DNA of 64,000 nucleotides from Voacanga thouarsii (GCA_026120185.1 JANUWF010002200.1:2726001-2790000); one strand, 5' to 3'. Counted from the first letter of the stretch, positions 36,500 through 48,765 are shown. Notes: generated by a model not told the origin, from the sequence alone. Numbers and translations: made by a program.

Positions 36500-36868
36500 A
36501 GGTAGGAAATAAAAATTTGTCACTAAAGATATAACTAATAGTGATGAAAGTTCATATATTTAGTTAAACAATGATTTTTTGTCGCCGATATACATCATTA
36601 GCGAGCCAAAGTTAGTTAGGAAATAAAATTTCGTCTTTGATGATGTATCATGAGTGAGGAAATTTAAATTTTCCTAGCTATTACATTTATTTTCTAGCTA
36701 AATCATTTTTAACTAGGAAATACAAAATTTGTCGCTTAAGGTCGTCATCGGTAGCAACAACAAGTTTTTGTTGCTAAAGAAAAATTTTCCTCACTAAAGG
36801 GTACTTTTAGCAACAAAAAAGTTTTCCTAACTAATGTCTTGTCACCAATGTATCATTTTCTTGTAGTG
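36500..36868. repeat. Right subterminal repeats and terminus of the CACTA element
   Basis: The words taggaaataaaatttcgtc, ttttcctagct, gttgctaaag and ttttcctcactaaagg recur in both orientations relative to the left end. The last 18 bases (36851-36868) are the inverted CACTA terminus. Confidence 0.8.
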
Positions 36869-36871
36869 GCT

Positions 36872-37637
36872 CTTGATAAGAACAATCAAAGTTCAATGCA
36901 AAAAGCATGGACAATAAAGTATTCATAAACAAGAAAGGTTTTTGTAAAAAGTAAGGTACATGAAAATCATTAAGCCCAATGAAAATAAATGTATAACCCT
37001 CATTCTCTTACTTCTCTTTAGACACACAAGTCACTTCTTCTACACATGAATGCAATTGAAAGCTAAACAGTGCATCAACATTTAGATAATCAATTATCCC
37101 TTCTAAAGAATCAGTACTATTAAAATCCCCTTAAAAAATTCCAAACCTAGAATTGTAACTCTTAAAGAAATAGTCAAGAAATAATTACTTTGCAATATAT
37201 TGTCTACAAGTACTACGCTACCTTTTTTTATGAAGGGTGAAGGTGACTAGCATACTCTAAGGGCTTCTTATGATGTATGCTTGAAAACTATTGCTCCTCT
37301 AACATGTTAAACTCCACTCATCATCATTGGCATCCTTTTGCACGATAAATTGAGAGGTGCATACAAAATTATATGACAAGAAGAAATTAAAATTAGTAGA
37401 AAATAGTATAGAATCATTCTTAGTTAGCATATTGATGGTATTCTTGACTCTAAAATCAGTTCTACAATTCTAACTTCTCTCAACGAATGCATATTCTCCT
37501 TATGTCATCACTTGACTTCTTGGGAATTCTTTTTTTGTAGACTCTTACATAATTGCTCAATCATCTCATTCTCTTCATTCTCTTGTTGTAGATCCTCTTC
37601 TTGAAATGTATGAGATATGATGTTGATTCACACAACT
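36872..37637 (-). pseudogene. Element D internal region with relic of the shared ORF (minus strand)
   Basis: On the minus strand near 37350-37265, aatgatgatgagtggagttt and the following 60 bases are collinear with the A1 frame at 39811-39895 (NDDVLSLSYLKELDF). D therefore once carried the same ORF as A1 and A2. Here it is too broken to translate. The remaining bases show no domain. A1 is inserted at its right edge. Confidence 0.5.
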
Positions 37638-39034
37638 TGATAGGGGCTAAAATCATTATTATTTTCCTAGTTATTTGTAATTGTTTTGAGATACATTTTT
37701 TGTAATAACTAAGTATATTCCTTCCTATTTGATATTTTACTTGTAAAAAGTGTTTTTGACAAATTTATGCAGATTTAAGTTGATTTCAAGGAAAATAGGA
37801 AATTTTTCAAAACACACCTAGCGCTAGATCTGGCAAGTGGACTAGGCACCAAGTCCATTTTGGACGGCCAGGGAAAGAATAGAATAGACCTGGCGCTAGG
37901 TAGGTCGACTAGACTCGGCACCAGGTCCATTCTAGAACAAGAAAATTCTGTGCACGAATTTAGAAAATTTTCAATGATTTTGGTATTTTCCAAATCCTAC
38001 TAGGCTAAGACTTCTCAAACTACAAATTTAGCATCCAAAAGGCCTATAGAAGCAAGAGAAAACACAAGGAATTGAGGGTGGATCCAAGAGCATAAGTTCC
38101 AAATACTCATTGAAGAAAGAATTCACTAATTCAAGGAGGGTTGTTCAAGAGAGTCTTCAAAGGAGAAGAAAGAGGCTTGTCTATGAATGTTTTCTTTTAT
38201 CTTTGTTTTCTTTTCCTTAAATAGTGATGTATTCAATGTTTTTTTTTTTATTGTAATTTAACATTATTTTGGATTCGTAATTTTCTGTTAATTTAGTTAT
38301 TTGATCAATTCTTTATCATCTTTGGTATTCCATTACTTGTTATCATTGGTTATTGATGCGAATTCTTCTAATTGACTTGGGAAATGATGTTAGGAGTTTT
38401 TTACATTGATTTTATATTTGTTAAATCTTAATGGACTTGGGTGACAAAATTAGGATTATAGGATAAAAGTAATTAAAGATTAGTTGATTTCACCTCGTGC
38501 AAAGGGTTATTAACTAATTTCATGTTTATAAAGAATTGAACTTAATGCATGTTTTGATTATGTTAGCTTGATTGGGAAATTTGTTAATATTAATCAAAAG
38601 ATAGTGATTTCATGGATTGGGAAAAGAAGTGGATTTTATCTGAGTAGATTCATGACTTAGGAAACGATTTAATTTTACTTTATACTCCTTCATAATGCCA
38701 AGATGATAATTAACTGAGAGAATTGCTAGTTGATTCATTATCATGTTTTCTAGGATAATTGTCTAAATTGCATATTCCTACATCTTTGAGTTGTATATAT
38801 TTCTTTAATTTTTTTTATTATTTTCTCACTTTATTTGGGTCAGTTAAACAATGAATAAAAAGTGATTAGTGTGTACTTGTTCCTTTGAGGATCAATACTC
38901 ATTATTTCCTATGCTATGCTTACGATGAGTATACTTGCTCGTATGTGTATTTTGGAATTAATATTTTAATTAAAACTTGACTAAGAGATGGATTTAAATT
39001 TGATGATTTCTATACACCCAAATTTTACACATCA
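37638..39034 (+). mobile_element. Element A1, 5' LTR
   Basis: Begins tgataggggctaaaatcatt and ends tttacacatca; 1397 bp. The element as a whole has a perfect 5-base target duplication caact (37633-37637 and 43482-43486). A GC-rich block with cctggcgctaggt and ggcaccaggtcc lies at 37815-37930. A TATA-like ctatagaag follows at 38044, where the 3' LTR has tataaaag. U5 carries gttaaacaatgaa and gaggatcaatactcatt, the signature of this LTR group. Confidence 0.95.
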
Positions 39035-39040
39035 AATTTT

Positions 39041-39058
39041 TGGCACTGTTGCCGGGGA
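39041..39058 (+). promoter_or_regulatory. Primer binding site of A1 (tRNA-Asp)
   Basis: tggcactgttgccgggga differs from the complement of the plant tRNA-Asp 3' end at two positions only. Both are CpG-to-TpG/CpA changes. It starts seven bases after the LTR. Confidence 0.9.
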
Positions 39059-39421
39059 ACAATATCATGAAAGCTTGGATTTTATTAATTTAACCATGTT
39101 TATAAGTTTATATGTCCATATGTCTATATGTAAATATGTATATATGTTCTTTGTGTAAATTGGTGTTCTATCTTGTTGTAACATTGTGTAACTTAATTGA
39201 CTAGCTTAGTTCATGTTATACTTTTAAATACCATCAACTTTTGTGTTTAGGTATTTGTGATTATATGAAATGTGTGTGTTTTTCTTTCTTTATTTTTCTA
39301 TTATTTGTTTTTCCCTTTTTGTTTTTTTCTTTTCTTGTTTTTCTATTCTTCTTGATTGTTTTTATTTTTATTTTCAATTTGATTTTTGTTTTTATTTGAG
39401 TGTAAGATTCAAAACATTATC

Positions 39422-40198
39422 ATGGACAATTATTCATGGGCGCAATGTCAAAGGAGCTATAATGATGATACGTTGGCATAGTCGCAAGCTCCTATTGATG
39501 TTTTTAGTGAGACATCCCTTGAAGCTTCAATCAAATTCTTTGTTGCCAATACAAACACGTCCACTAGGTGGCATGAAGAAGCATCCTAACGAATAAGTCA
39601 TCAAAGAAGATAACTAGCCAAGTTGGTTGAAGATGCCATAAATGCCCACACACTTGAACAAGAGAATACCCAAGGAAAGGAGAAAGGATACGAGGAACAA
39701 TTGCTCAGTGTGACAAGGGAGGTATTCGATTCTCTTCTATGTGCTACTAATTCTAATCTCTCTTTGTCACATGATTTCTTAGGTTCTTCTCCATTCTTGG
39801 TGGACAATGGTCCAAATGATGATGTGTTGAGTTTATCCTACCTCAAGGAGTTGGATTTTTCAATGCTACATTATAAAAGATCCTTGGAGGATGGTGGTAA
39901 TTCATATCCTTCAGACCAATTTCAGGAAGGTAACTTGGTATTTGTAGATATGGTGCACAACAAGGATTTCTTGATCCCATCTTTAAGAACAAAATTGCTA
40001 AGTTTCAAGGGAAATTTTCATTGTGTCAAATCATTTGAAGGGTTAAATGATGACTTCAAGTTTGATGCATTCTTTAGAAACTATATGTACTTACATGTGA
40101 ACAAAAATATTTGTGTATCTAAAGAAATGTTAGAGAATAAGGTTAATGTGTTTTGTTTTACTGAGAAAAATGGTTTTCATGAACATAACCTTTTTTGA
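39422..40198 (+). pseudogene. A1 internal ORF, no known domain recognised
   Basis: The first ATG (39422) opens MDNYSWAQCQRSYND. The same frame runs through three stops (about 39479, 39587 and 39611) into a clean 191-codon stretch (39623-40198). That stretch has LEQENTQGKEKGYEEQ, NLSLSHDFLGSSPFLVDNG, LLSFKGNFHCVKSFEGLN and NVFCFTEKNGFHEHN. A2 has a homologous frame with the same start, so the original start is supported. A2 reads through where A1 stops at 40198, and similarity continues past the stop (KHDEWKEF), so the intact protein was near 290 residues. I see no zinc knuckle, protease, RT or integrase. It may be a highly derived Gag-like protein, because it occupies the gag position, but that is inference. 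Confidence 0.65.
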
Positions 40199-42092
40199 AA
40201 ACCCTCCCTTCTTTCTATATTCATCTTACCTATTTTCTATTTTGAGCTTTAATTTTTTTTTTCCAAAGATTTGATGAGGAAGCATGATGAATGGAAAGAG
40301 TTTGTATCTTTGTTTGTGTTTGGAGTTATTAGGTGTTATTTCCCCTAAATAAGAAAAATATTTTCCATCTTAAGTATGGGAGAATGAGTCTTGTCTTTAT
40401 TTGCTTTCGTAGGGTCTTTCTTAGTATTTCTCTTTAGTTTATTCTCTATTATTTAAGCGTGTTTTTTTATTTTGTTATTATTTTCTTTGTGCTTTTATTT
40501 ATATTTTGTTTTATAAGTAGGAATAAAGTCATCTTGGACAAGCCCTTCTCTCTATCTCAAGTTTAGATATCTATTGGAGAATTATTGTACTTGGGGAGTA
40601 TTGCTTTAACTTTCTACCCCTCTATTAGTTTTGGTCTCTTTGGAGATACTTTAATGTGTTTATTATTATTATTATTTTTTTGGCCAATGAGGACATTGTG
40701 GAAGAGTGGTTTGGTGATATTCTTTGTCCAAGTTTTTATCAATTATCTTGGTGTTTTCTTGGTATTAAGCTACTTTAGAAAATTTTGATTGAAAAACAAC
40801 TTTGTTGCAAGTTCCTTGAAAGTTTTGAAAATTTGAAAATTTAAAAGTTTGGAACTTTTGGAGCTAATTCACAATAGAAGTATTTTCTTTTCTTTATTCT
40901 TTCCCTCTTATTATTATTATTATTATTATTTTGTGGTCATTTGGCTTTGCTTTCATTGTTTTCTTTTTTTCCACTGAGAACAATGTCCAATTTAAGTGTG
41001 TTGGGGGGGGGGGGGGTGGAGAATGTAGGTATTGAAGATATTTTTCCATATCAATTTTTTGGGTGAAATTTTTCAATTTTTTTTTTTTGTTTTCATTGTT
41101 TAAGCAAGGATATAATTCTTTTTCTTTCTTGGATATGATTCTTTGCCATTCATTTGGTGGATTTATTTTTATGAAATTGGTTTATTCGATGAGATGTTTT
41201 TCAAGACTTGAGAATTTTGGTTAATCTTGTTTATGAATTAGTGTTTGAATGTTATTTGACTCATCTAGTTAGAATATGGAGAATATGATGAATGTGGAAA
41301 AAGTTTATTTGCTAACTCTTGTATTATGAGTTTAAATTTTGCTTATCTTTGAGGAATGTGAGTAGATAAAAGATTGTTGAGAGGAAAGATTACAGAGAAT
41401 TGTGGAAAATTTTTGTGTGTTGAAAGAAAAAAAGAATTGAGTTGAAAAAAAAATGCTATTCTTTTTAATCTTTGAAGACCTTTTACTGAAAAGGGGGTTA
41501 ATACGGGGTGAAGCAGCAAGTATTATTCGATGCACTCTCTTGAGGCTATCTCGAAGGCAAAAAGGTAAAAAAGAGCAAAGAAAGGAATGTGTTGAGAAAA
41601 AAAAAATGATGAGTGATGACTAAAAGAGGGCCAATACGGTGTATGAAGAGAAATCCATGCACTTGAGACTTTCAATTCCCTAAGTCATTGAAAAAAAAAA
41701 TGAGAAAAAATTTGGAGTGCTTTCCTTACATCATGACTTGAGTTGTGCAATTTTTGGATTTATAATTCTTGAGTTGGTAGATGGCTTGACTTGTATAATT
41801 CCTATTATCTATATTTTGCTGGAAGGTTGAGATAATTTTCTTAGACTAAGGTATACATTTGATTAATTTGACTTCGACAGTTTTGTGATATCTTGTCAAA
41901 TGTTTCAAAGTTTGAATTGCTTTCAAGTGTGTGAATAACAAAAGTTTTATCTAAAGTTTGAAGGAAAGACATAATCCTTGCTATGGAAAAGAAGTTTTTG
42001 TTGGAATAAAAAAAAGCTTGTGTTTTCTTAATGATTTTCTTAGTTAAAGTATTTTGCTTGTGGACAAACAAAAGTTTAAGTATGGAGGTATG
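40199..42092 (+). mobile_element. A1 internal 3' region, non-coding
   Basis: No domain is seen; frames at 40585 and on the minus strand are AT-driven. It holds a conserved block (about 40540-40700) shared with A2 and D, an (ATT)n run at about 40908-40931, a 14-base G run at about 41003-41016 after the words caatgtccaatttaagtgtg, and repeated aagggggttaatacgg / agagggccaatacggtg words at about 41490 and 41622. The polypurine tract aagtatggaggta ends next to the 3' LTR. Confidence 0.7.
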
Positions 42093-43481
42093 TGATAGGG
42101 GCTAAAATCATCATTATTTTCCTAGTTATTTGAGGTTTTTTTTAGATACATTTGTTGTAATAACTAGGCATATTCCTTCCTATTTGACATTTTAATTGTA
42201 AAAAGTGTTTTTAACAAATTTATGCAGATTTGAGTTGATTTCGAGCAAAATAGAAATTTTCCAGAACATACTTGGCGCTAGGTCTGGCAAGTGGACTAGG
42301 TGCTAGGTCCATTTTGGATGGCTAGGAGAAGAACATAATAGACCTGGTGCCAGGTTGGTTGATTGGACCTAGCACCAGGTCCATTCTGGAACAAGAAAAT
42401 TCTGCACACGAATTTGAGAATTTTCTAATGATTTTGATATTTTTCAAATCCTACTCGATCAAGGCTTCTCAAACTATGAATTTAGCATCCAAGAGACCTA
42501 TAAAAGCAAGAGAAAACACAAGGAATTGAGAGTGGATCCAAGAGCATAAATTCTAAATACTCATTGAAGGAGGGATTCACCAATTCAAGGAGAGTTGTTC
42601 AAGAGAGTTTTCAAGGGAGAAGGAATAGGCTTGTCTATGAGTGCTTTCTTTTATCTTTGTTTTCTTTTCCTTAAACAATGATGTACTCAATGTTTTTATT
42701 GTAATTTAACATTATTTTGGATTCATGGTTTTGTGTTAATTTAGTTATTTGATAAATTCTTTATCATCTTTGGTATTTGATTACTTGTTATCACTGGTTA
42801 TTGATACAAGTTCTTCTAATTGACTTGAGAAACGATGTTAGGAGTTTATTACATTGATTTCATATCTTTGAAATATTAATAGACTCGAGCGATGAAGTTA
42901 GGATTGTAGGACAAAAGTAATAAAAGATTAGTTGATTTCACCTAGAATAAAAGGGTTATTAGTTAATTTCATATTTATAAGGAATTAAGCTTAATGCATG
43001 TTTTGGTTATGTTTGCTTGATTGGAAAATATGTTAATATTAATAAAAAGATAGTGATTCTATGGATTGAGAAAAGAAATAGAATTTATTTAAGTAGATTC
43101 ATGACTTGGAAAACGATTGAAATTTAGTTTATATTCCTTCATGATGTTAAGATGATAATTAATTGAGAGAATTGCTAGTTGGTTCATTATCATGTTATCT
43201 AGGATAATTGTCAAAATTGTATATTCCAACATCCTTAAGTTGTATATATATTTTTATATATTTTTTATTATTTTCTCACTTTATTTGGGTCGGTTAAACA
43301 ATGAATGAAAAGTAATTAGTGTGTACTTATTCCTTTGAGAGTCGATACTCATTAATTCACTATATTATGCTTGCGATGAGTATACTTGTATGTGTATTTT
43401 GGAATTAATGTTTTAATTAAAACTTGACTAAGGGATGGATTTAAATTTGATGATTTTTATACACCCATAATTTACACATCA
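42093..43481 (+). mobile_element. Element A1, 3' LTR
   Basis: 1389 bp, collinear with 37638-39034. A TATA box tataaaag is present at 42499-42506. The GC-rich block at 42270-42390 includes cttggcgctaggtctgg and ctagcaccaggtcc. The end tttacacatca is followed by the target duplication caact. Confidence 0.95.
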
Positions 43482-43707
43482 CAACTCAAACTCACAAAAT
43501 AAAGTAAAAGTTCGTAACAAGAGAAATCAATAACTGAGACACAAAAAATACAAAAATCATAAAGAAATGAAGAAAACAAAGATCCAAACCAAAACAAAAA
43601 CAAGATAAATCTAAAATAGAAATAATGCATACAAATAAAAATGACTAAATCTATATGACTTACGCTTTTCAAAAAACTACCAATTTTCGACAATAGTGCC
43701 AAAAACT
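43482..43707 (-). mobile_element. Element D leader with tRNA-Asp primer site (minus strand)
   Basis: This is the short internal stretch between A1 and the D 5' LTR. The primer site on the minus strand (43701-43685) reads tggcactattgtcgaaa, a decayed tRNA-Asp match. It lies six bases inside the LTR. A1 therefore inserted about 220 bases downstream of the primer site of D. Confidence 0.7.
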
Positions 43708-45207
43708 TGATATGTCCTGTGGTGTACGGTGTTGTATATGAAATATTATCAACAAAATCACACAAAATTTTGATTAAAATGCCACAACAATTCACATACA
43801 CACATTTTAGGCAAGTATATCTATCATGTAGTATAGAATCCTAATAGCCAGTATCAAATCCTTAGAAAATATGGCAATTAGTACCCTTGCTTTGCTCTAA
43901 TCTCATTGTTTGGCTAGCCAAATAAAAAGAATAACATAATTAAACTTCTACACTAAGCTACTAAAATAGATAATTTATCTAATCCACACAAGAAAAGTTA
44001 TAAGGATTATCAAGGAATAAAAATGAAAAGAAAGGCCATATAAAGAAAGAAATTGTTCAAAAAGTAAAAAAATATACCATTAAGCCTATCATATTCAAAT
44101 TCAAGTACCAATATAAATCTCTAATATGAATTTTACTTTCTCTCAAGTTATGAAATCTCTATTTCAAAGCCCAATTAGTTGATATCTCTATCTAACCAAC
44201 AAATCCAAGGAAGCATTAAGTACAATCCAATTATCAAAAGCACCCAGAAGCCTCAATATCCCTATCTCTAGGCAATATTGGAAATCGAATAATTGCAAAA
44301 TTCTAATCCTTCAACCTCTCCCTCTCTCAAATTAAATCAATAGAAAACAAACATTGAATTAATTAATTTGGTGTTCAGCTCCTAACTCTGTCTCTCGAAA
44401 TCATTAAAAGAGAACCAATCAATTGAACAAATAAGCCAATCCTAAACAATTAATCCGATATAATAATGCTCAAGTAATCAAATACTATGAATAGGAATTT
44501 AATGATTCAAGATACCAAAAATCTAAGAACATAGAGTTAGGGATCATTCCTCAAATACAACTAAAAGCATAAAGATTGACATTGTCAATGAAGATTACAA
44601 AAAAAAAAAAAAGAACATCACTCATAGGCAAGCATTACCCTTCTTCTTTAAAGAATCTTTTGAACAACTCCCTTCTTTATGTCCAACGAATCACCTTAAT
44701 CCTACTTCTTTCGGGGTTTCTTTGAGCTCTCTAAGGGTTTCTTGAGGTTTGGCTGCCTAAAAATGTGTTCTTAGTGCTTATGATGATGTATTTATAGTTC
44801 CCCTTTTAAAAAATCAGAAAATTTACCAAATGGGGATTTTCAATGAAGTTGGGTAGCCTTGGTTGAGTTAAGTTAGGTGGCCTTGCCTAGTGTACTATTA
44901 GGTAAGGCTGCCTAACCCTAAGTCACTTCGGGCAGCCCTACCTTGTCTCAGAATTTCACTGTTTTGTTCAAAAAAATGTTGAATATAGGCAGCCCTGCCT
45001 AAAATAACCAAGGCAACACCACCTATCTCTTCTAGGCATGATTTTTTTCAACTTTTTCTAACTCTTTTCACCTTTATTCTTCATCCTTTGATCATTCAAC
45101 AATTCCTACACATAAATAAGGTGGGAGTAAGTAGTCATCTAAACCAAATTTCATGACAAATAAAGTGCAAATGACATAGAAAATAAAGAAATGATGAGCA
45201 CTCATCA
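43708..45207 (-). mobile_element. Element D, 5' LTR (minus strand)
   Basis: Starts tgatatgtcctgtggtgt on the plus strand and ends gatgagcactcatca; 1500 bp. It pairs with 27741-29192. A GC-richer block at about 44840-45010 has taggtggccttgccta, ggtaaggctgcctaa and gggcagccctacc, in which gcctaa/ttaggc words form inverted repeats. Confidence 0.85.
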
Positions 45208-45429
45208 GTCGGTAGAAAAAGCCATAGTCCACTAGGACTAGCGTTAGCCAGCTTTAGGGTTAATAAAACCCTAAGAAAGCCAAACAAGGAGTTTAATGCC
45301 TTAGCCTTAGCAACCAACCTTAGTCTTTGTGTGCTCTCTCTCAATTTTTCTCTTCCTTAAAAAATATCCTAGGCTATTTTCACCAATATAATAGTTTGTA
45401 AGGTTGAGGGGATAATTTGGAAGACTAAA
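45208..45429 (+). mobile_element. Copia element C, 3' LTR, second piece
   Basis: gtcggtagaaaaagcc through gaagactaaa matches 20424-20650 of the 5' LTR. The LTR is then cut at 45429. The expected continuation (gagtgatctttgtgtg and the last 230 bases) is not found in the rest of the window. Confidence 0.85.
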
Positions 45430-46331
45430 CACTACCCAAAAAAAAAAAACTTATGATCAGCGATGGCCAAATTTGTCGTAAAGCTGTCGTAACTTATGAT
45501 GGTTTTACAACAGCTAACTGGGTCACAACTATGTTGGTTGCTAATAGCGAGGGGAAGACAAAGGGATAATAGATAGCTTTACATTTTTTCTTTGCGACTG
45601 TTTAAATTACAATCACTAATTAGGGTAAGATTAGCGACTACCAATAAGAAAAACACATGTATTTATTAAACCATCTCAAATTGGCGTTAGATTAGCGACC
45701 AAAGTATTTAAAAACTAAACAAATTATTTTTTGGTTGAAATAATGATAGAACTGCGATGGAAAAAGACCGGTCTCTATTTAGAGATGGAATTGCAATTGA
45801 AATGAAAAATAAAATTGAAAAACTCTTGTAGAAGCATCGCAATTAAAGATAAATCCGCGATAGAAAAATCCAAAATTTGAATTTTATCTCTTTTTTATGA
45901 ACCAACCACCCCAATAACAACATATAAGGCATTTCCATTATTATAATCTACATTACATATAATATCTGCCTCTAATTTTTTCTCCTTAAAAAAAATTCTC
46001 TAAAAATTTTTGGGTCAGATTATAATTCAAGACAACCCTATAAATTCAAGGTATCTCAACAAATATATCTACATACATAAATACAATACAATATGCGTTC
46101 AACATCCGAATTCAAATAGATATATAGTCTACAAAGCTATACCACATTATTTATATTTATAAATAATTAAAACAAATATTGAAATGTACGTATACATATA
46201 ATAAGACATACAAATTCAATTTTATAGATTAATATATTGTTGAATATTGATCATCAAAGAGAATATTTGTAACCAATCTTTTAGAACAAAAGCAACATAG
46301 CTATTAAAATTACTTAAAGTTGTTTGGAATA
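45430..46331 (+). mobile_element. Second CACTA-type element, left end
   Basis: The sequence cactacccaaaaaaaaaa starts exactly where the C LTR breaks off, after aaa. It is followed by words of subterminal-repeat type (gcgatgg, gcgactg, gattagcgac, gcgatagaaa, in both orientations). The right terminus is not in the window. Everything from 46332 onward may therefore be nested within it, or it may be truncated here by the B1 LTR. No coding region is visible. Confidence 0.55.
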
Positions 46332-47619
46332 TGAAATTAGCCCTAAGGGCATTCTCTTGTGTTTTGACTCATGACAAACATTGATAAGTACTAACTTATG
46401 TGATCTACACGTTATAAGACATGTTTGACCTCAGTTCTTCCAAGGCGTGCAAATAAGATTGCTAAGCAAGTCTTAAGCAATAGAATCCAAGAATGGATGA
46501 TCAAGTAGAAGATCAAGCCTAAGAGATTGTATACCAAGAATTTATTATGGAAGAACCTTAGACTAAGAAACTTTGTTAAGGTATTCTTTGTGTAAATTTC
46601 TATGTCTTCCTTACCTTATGATTCACTTTAATTCTACCTTGAAGCACTAAAATAAAAAGATTTCAAACTTTTAAATCCTCAGAATTTTGGATTGAGTAAT
46701 TTGGGTGACCGTGCATTCAAAAGCTTTGTCCAAAATTCTATACATAGTATCAAATCGATTCTGCATGAAAAAAGTGACATTTTGGACTTATTTTTTAGAT
46801 GCACCATCGTCCAAAACTTGAGTTTAAAACTCTGGTAAATTTGACAGCGAAAACTAGCCATTTTCTAGCCGTTGGAACTTTACTTGATGCCTCTATAAAA
46901 GGTTTCAAAACTCGATTTGAAAGTAAAATTTTGCCCTATTCTTCTAAGAAACACTCTTGCTTTATAGAATACAAAAATCTCCTTTTTCATAGTGCTTCAA
47001 AGTGAAATCAAATTGTGCCAAAAAAGTAAAGAATGTTTAAGCTCATTTGTCTTGTATATCTGCTCAAAAGAGTGAGCCATTTTCATTTAATTTCTTCAAT
47101 CATGTTGGTGTATCAAGGTTGTGGTGTAAAACCCATTTGGGATAAACCTTGATCTGTTGGTTGATTGAGAGGTTTTGGTAAAATCAAGTGTAGTGATCCT
47201 CTATTGTATTTAGTGTAGATTGATACGACTGAGTTGGGTGAATAAAATCTAGTTGAAAATCCTTAAGTGTGAGCTTAAGATAGTGGATGTAGATCTTGAT
47301 AGTTCGATCCACTATAAATATTGTGTTATCTCTCTCTGCATTCATTTTCAATCAGCTACAATCGTCTTTGCCCAAATTTTTCCTGTTCCGCAAAAGAGAT
47401 CTGTATTGCTCTCACCAACTCATTTTTACTCCAACATTAATTACATCGAGCATCTTGCTTTATTCAGACTGTAGGAAATTCTTAAGTCATTTCGAGAAGC
47501 TCTTATTGCTGCAAGTTCCTTTACTCAGAAATTTAAATGAGCTTTTTCCTTAAAGTAGAATTTTTTTTGAGCATTTTAATGTTGCCAAGAACCTTATTCA
47601 CACCTTCTAAGGTTTTTTA
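46332..47619 (+). mobile_element. Copia element B1, 5' LTR
   Basis: Collinear with 61995-63181, for example ttagccctaagggcattctc, actcatgacaaacattgat, gtgtagtgatcctct and ccttattcacacc. The end dinucleotide is ta where B2 has ca. The length is 1288 bp. Confidence 0.85.
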
Positions 47620-47621
47620 TT

Positions 47622-47633
47622 TGGTATCAAAGC
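47622..47633 (+). promoter_or_regulatory. Primer binding site of B1
   Basis: tggtatcaaagc, one base away from the initiator tRNA-Met complement, lies two bases after the LTR. Confidence 0.8.
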
Positions 47634-47681
47634 ATGGGTCTACTCTAGTTTCGATGTAACAACCATATAGAAAAGATCCCT

Positions 47682-47796
47682 ATGGCAAACTCATCTGCTC
47701 TACCATATGTTGAAGTATCCTCAACAAATCGACCTCTCTTCTTCAATGAAACCAATTATACATTCTGGAAAAATAGAATGAAGATTTATGTTTATT
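47682..47796 (+). pseudogene. B1 gag, truncated after 38 codons
   Basis: Opens MANSSALPYVEVSSTNRPLF, then TNYTFWKNRMKIYVY. This is the N-terminal block of plant copia Gag (family form RPPLFDGxNYxxWKxRM). After the last Tyr codon the sequence switches abruptly to an unrelated LTR at about 47797. The B2 copy at 63242 shows what should follow. Confidence 0.8.
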
Positions 47797-48765
47797 AGGT
47801 CGGAGACTTTGCTAACGCAGTATTGTCCTTGGGGTCAATATTTCCTTATGATGATATTAGAAAATATTCAAAATATAAAAAATAGCTATTTCTATAGCAG
47901 GGGTATTTTGTTCATTTTAGTAGCTAAGGCGATGTGTCTTTTGGTCCTCGGAATAGCCCATAAGTCCTAATGGCTTTGGGTTAAGGGATTGGTTTTGTAT
48001 AAAATGGATTTTATTTTATTCGAGTAGCCTGATTTATTTATTGTACTAGAATAAAATAAAAAGTCAAAAGAGAAAGAATTATTTATTGGCCCATTTGAGT
48101 TATTTAATTAATTTAATTATTGGGCTTGTTTTAGTCTAGGAATAATTAAATTAAATTAAAAGGCTTAACCTAATGAATTGGGTCATAGGTCCAAAGGCCT
48201 GTTTAATGGCTTAACATGATGTGGGCCTTAAGGTTTTTGTTTGTTTTTTGAATGCTCGGATAATAACCTATCATTTAGGTTGTTGGAATTAAGAAGGTAA
48301 TTCAGAGGTTCACAGAAGCACGTTCTAGTTTTCTCTTGAAGCCTCACGGTTTTCTTCCCCTCTCTCTCTCGTGCGTTCTCTGTGGTTTTTGAAATATCTC
48401 AAGAATAGAGACGTAAAACTCAGCTGATTAATGCTTGATAGCATTCAGTCAGAGTGAGAAGATCATCTTCTTTTTCCATAAGCTTTCATCATGCATTTCA
48501 GGCGGGGTAATATTCTGAAAGCCAAGAGAATTCATGTTGATGCCCGGAAGAAGCTATTGGCTTGCGGGACAACAACCTCTAGAATCAATCTCGGAACCAG
48601 AATAGTTTAGACCGAGGTGCTGGCACCCTCTAGACTAGGGAGATCGTGTAGAGGTATAAAAAAAATTCTTCTATTATGTTTCTGTGCGTGCTCTGTTTTC
48701 ATTAGCATGCTACTGTGCGTTTTTCGTTTTGCCATGTTTTGCCTCAGTCCATTCTGGTCAAGCAG
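47797..48765 (+). mobile_element. Copia LTR fragment related to the C LTR
   Basis: Starts ttaggtcggagac-like and continues with attgtccttggggtcaat, gtattttgttcattttagta and aaggcgatgtgtctttt, collinear with 19895-20060 and 27225-27365 of the C LTRs. Its second half (ctctctctctcgtgcg, cgggacaacaacc) differs, so it is a related family. The first part of the LTR is missing. The right limit with A2 is approximate. Confidence 0.6.

Larger units (their letters stand above)
30624..36868. mobile_element. CACTA (En/Spm) transposon, non-autonomous
   Basis: The left end reads cactacacacaaaaa and the right end, in reverse complement, cactacaagaaaatg, the CACTA terminus common in plants. The 3-base target duplication gct is perfect (30621-30623 and 36869-36871). 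Both ends carry subterminal repeats in which gaggaaa and its complement recur (left about 30700-31430, right about 36500-36845). No transposase or TNP-like frame is visible in 6245 bp. The interior consists of microsatellites, 60-bp repeats and a large ~151-bp tandem array, so the element can only move with enzymes supplied in trans. It sits inside retrotransposon D. Confidence 0.9.

Noticed and set aside
39270..39596. 108-codon plus-strand frame upstream of the A1 ORF
   Set aside because: Its first half is a poly-T-derived Phe/Leu run and its end overlaps the A1 ORF in another frame. A2 does not keep it.
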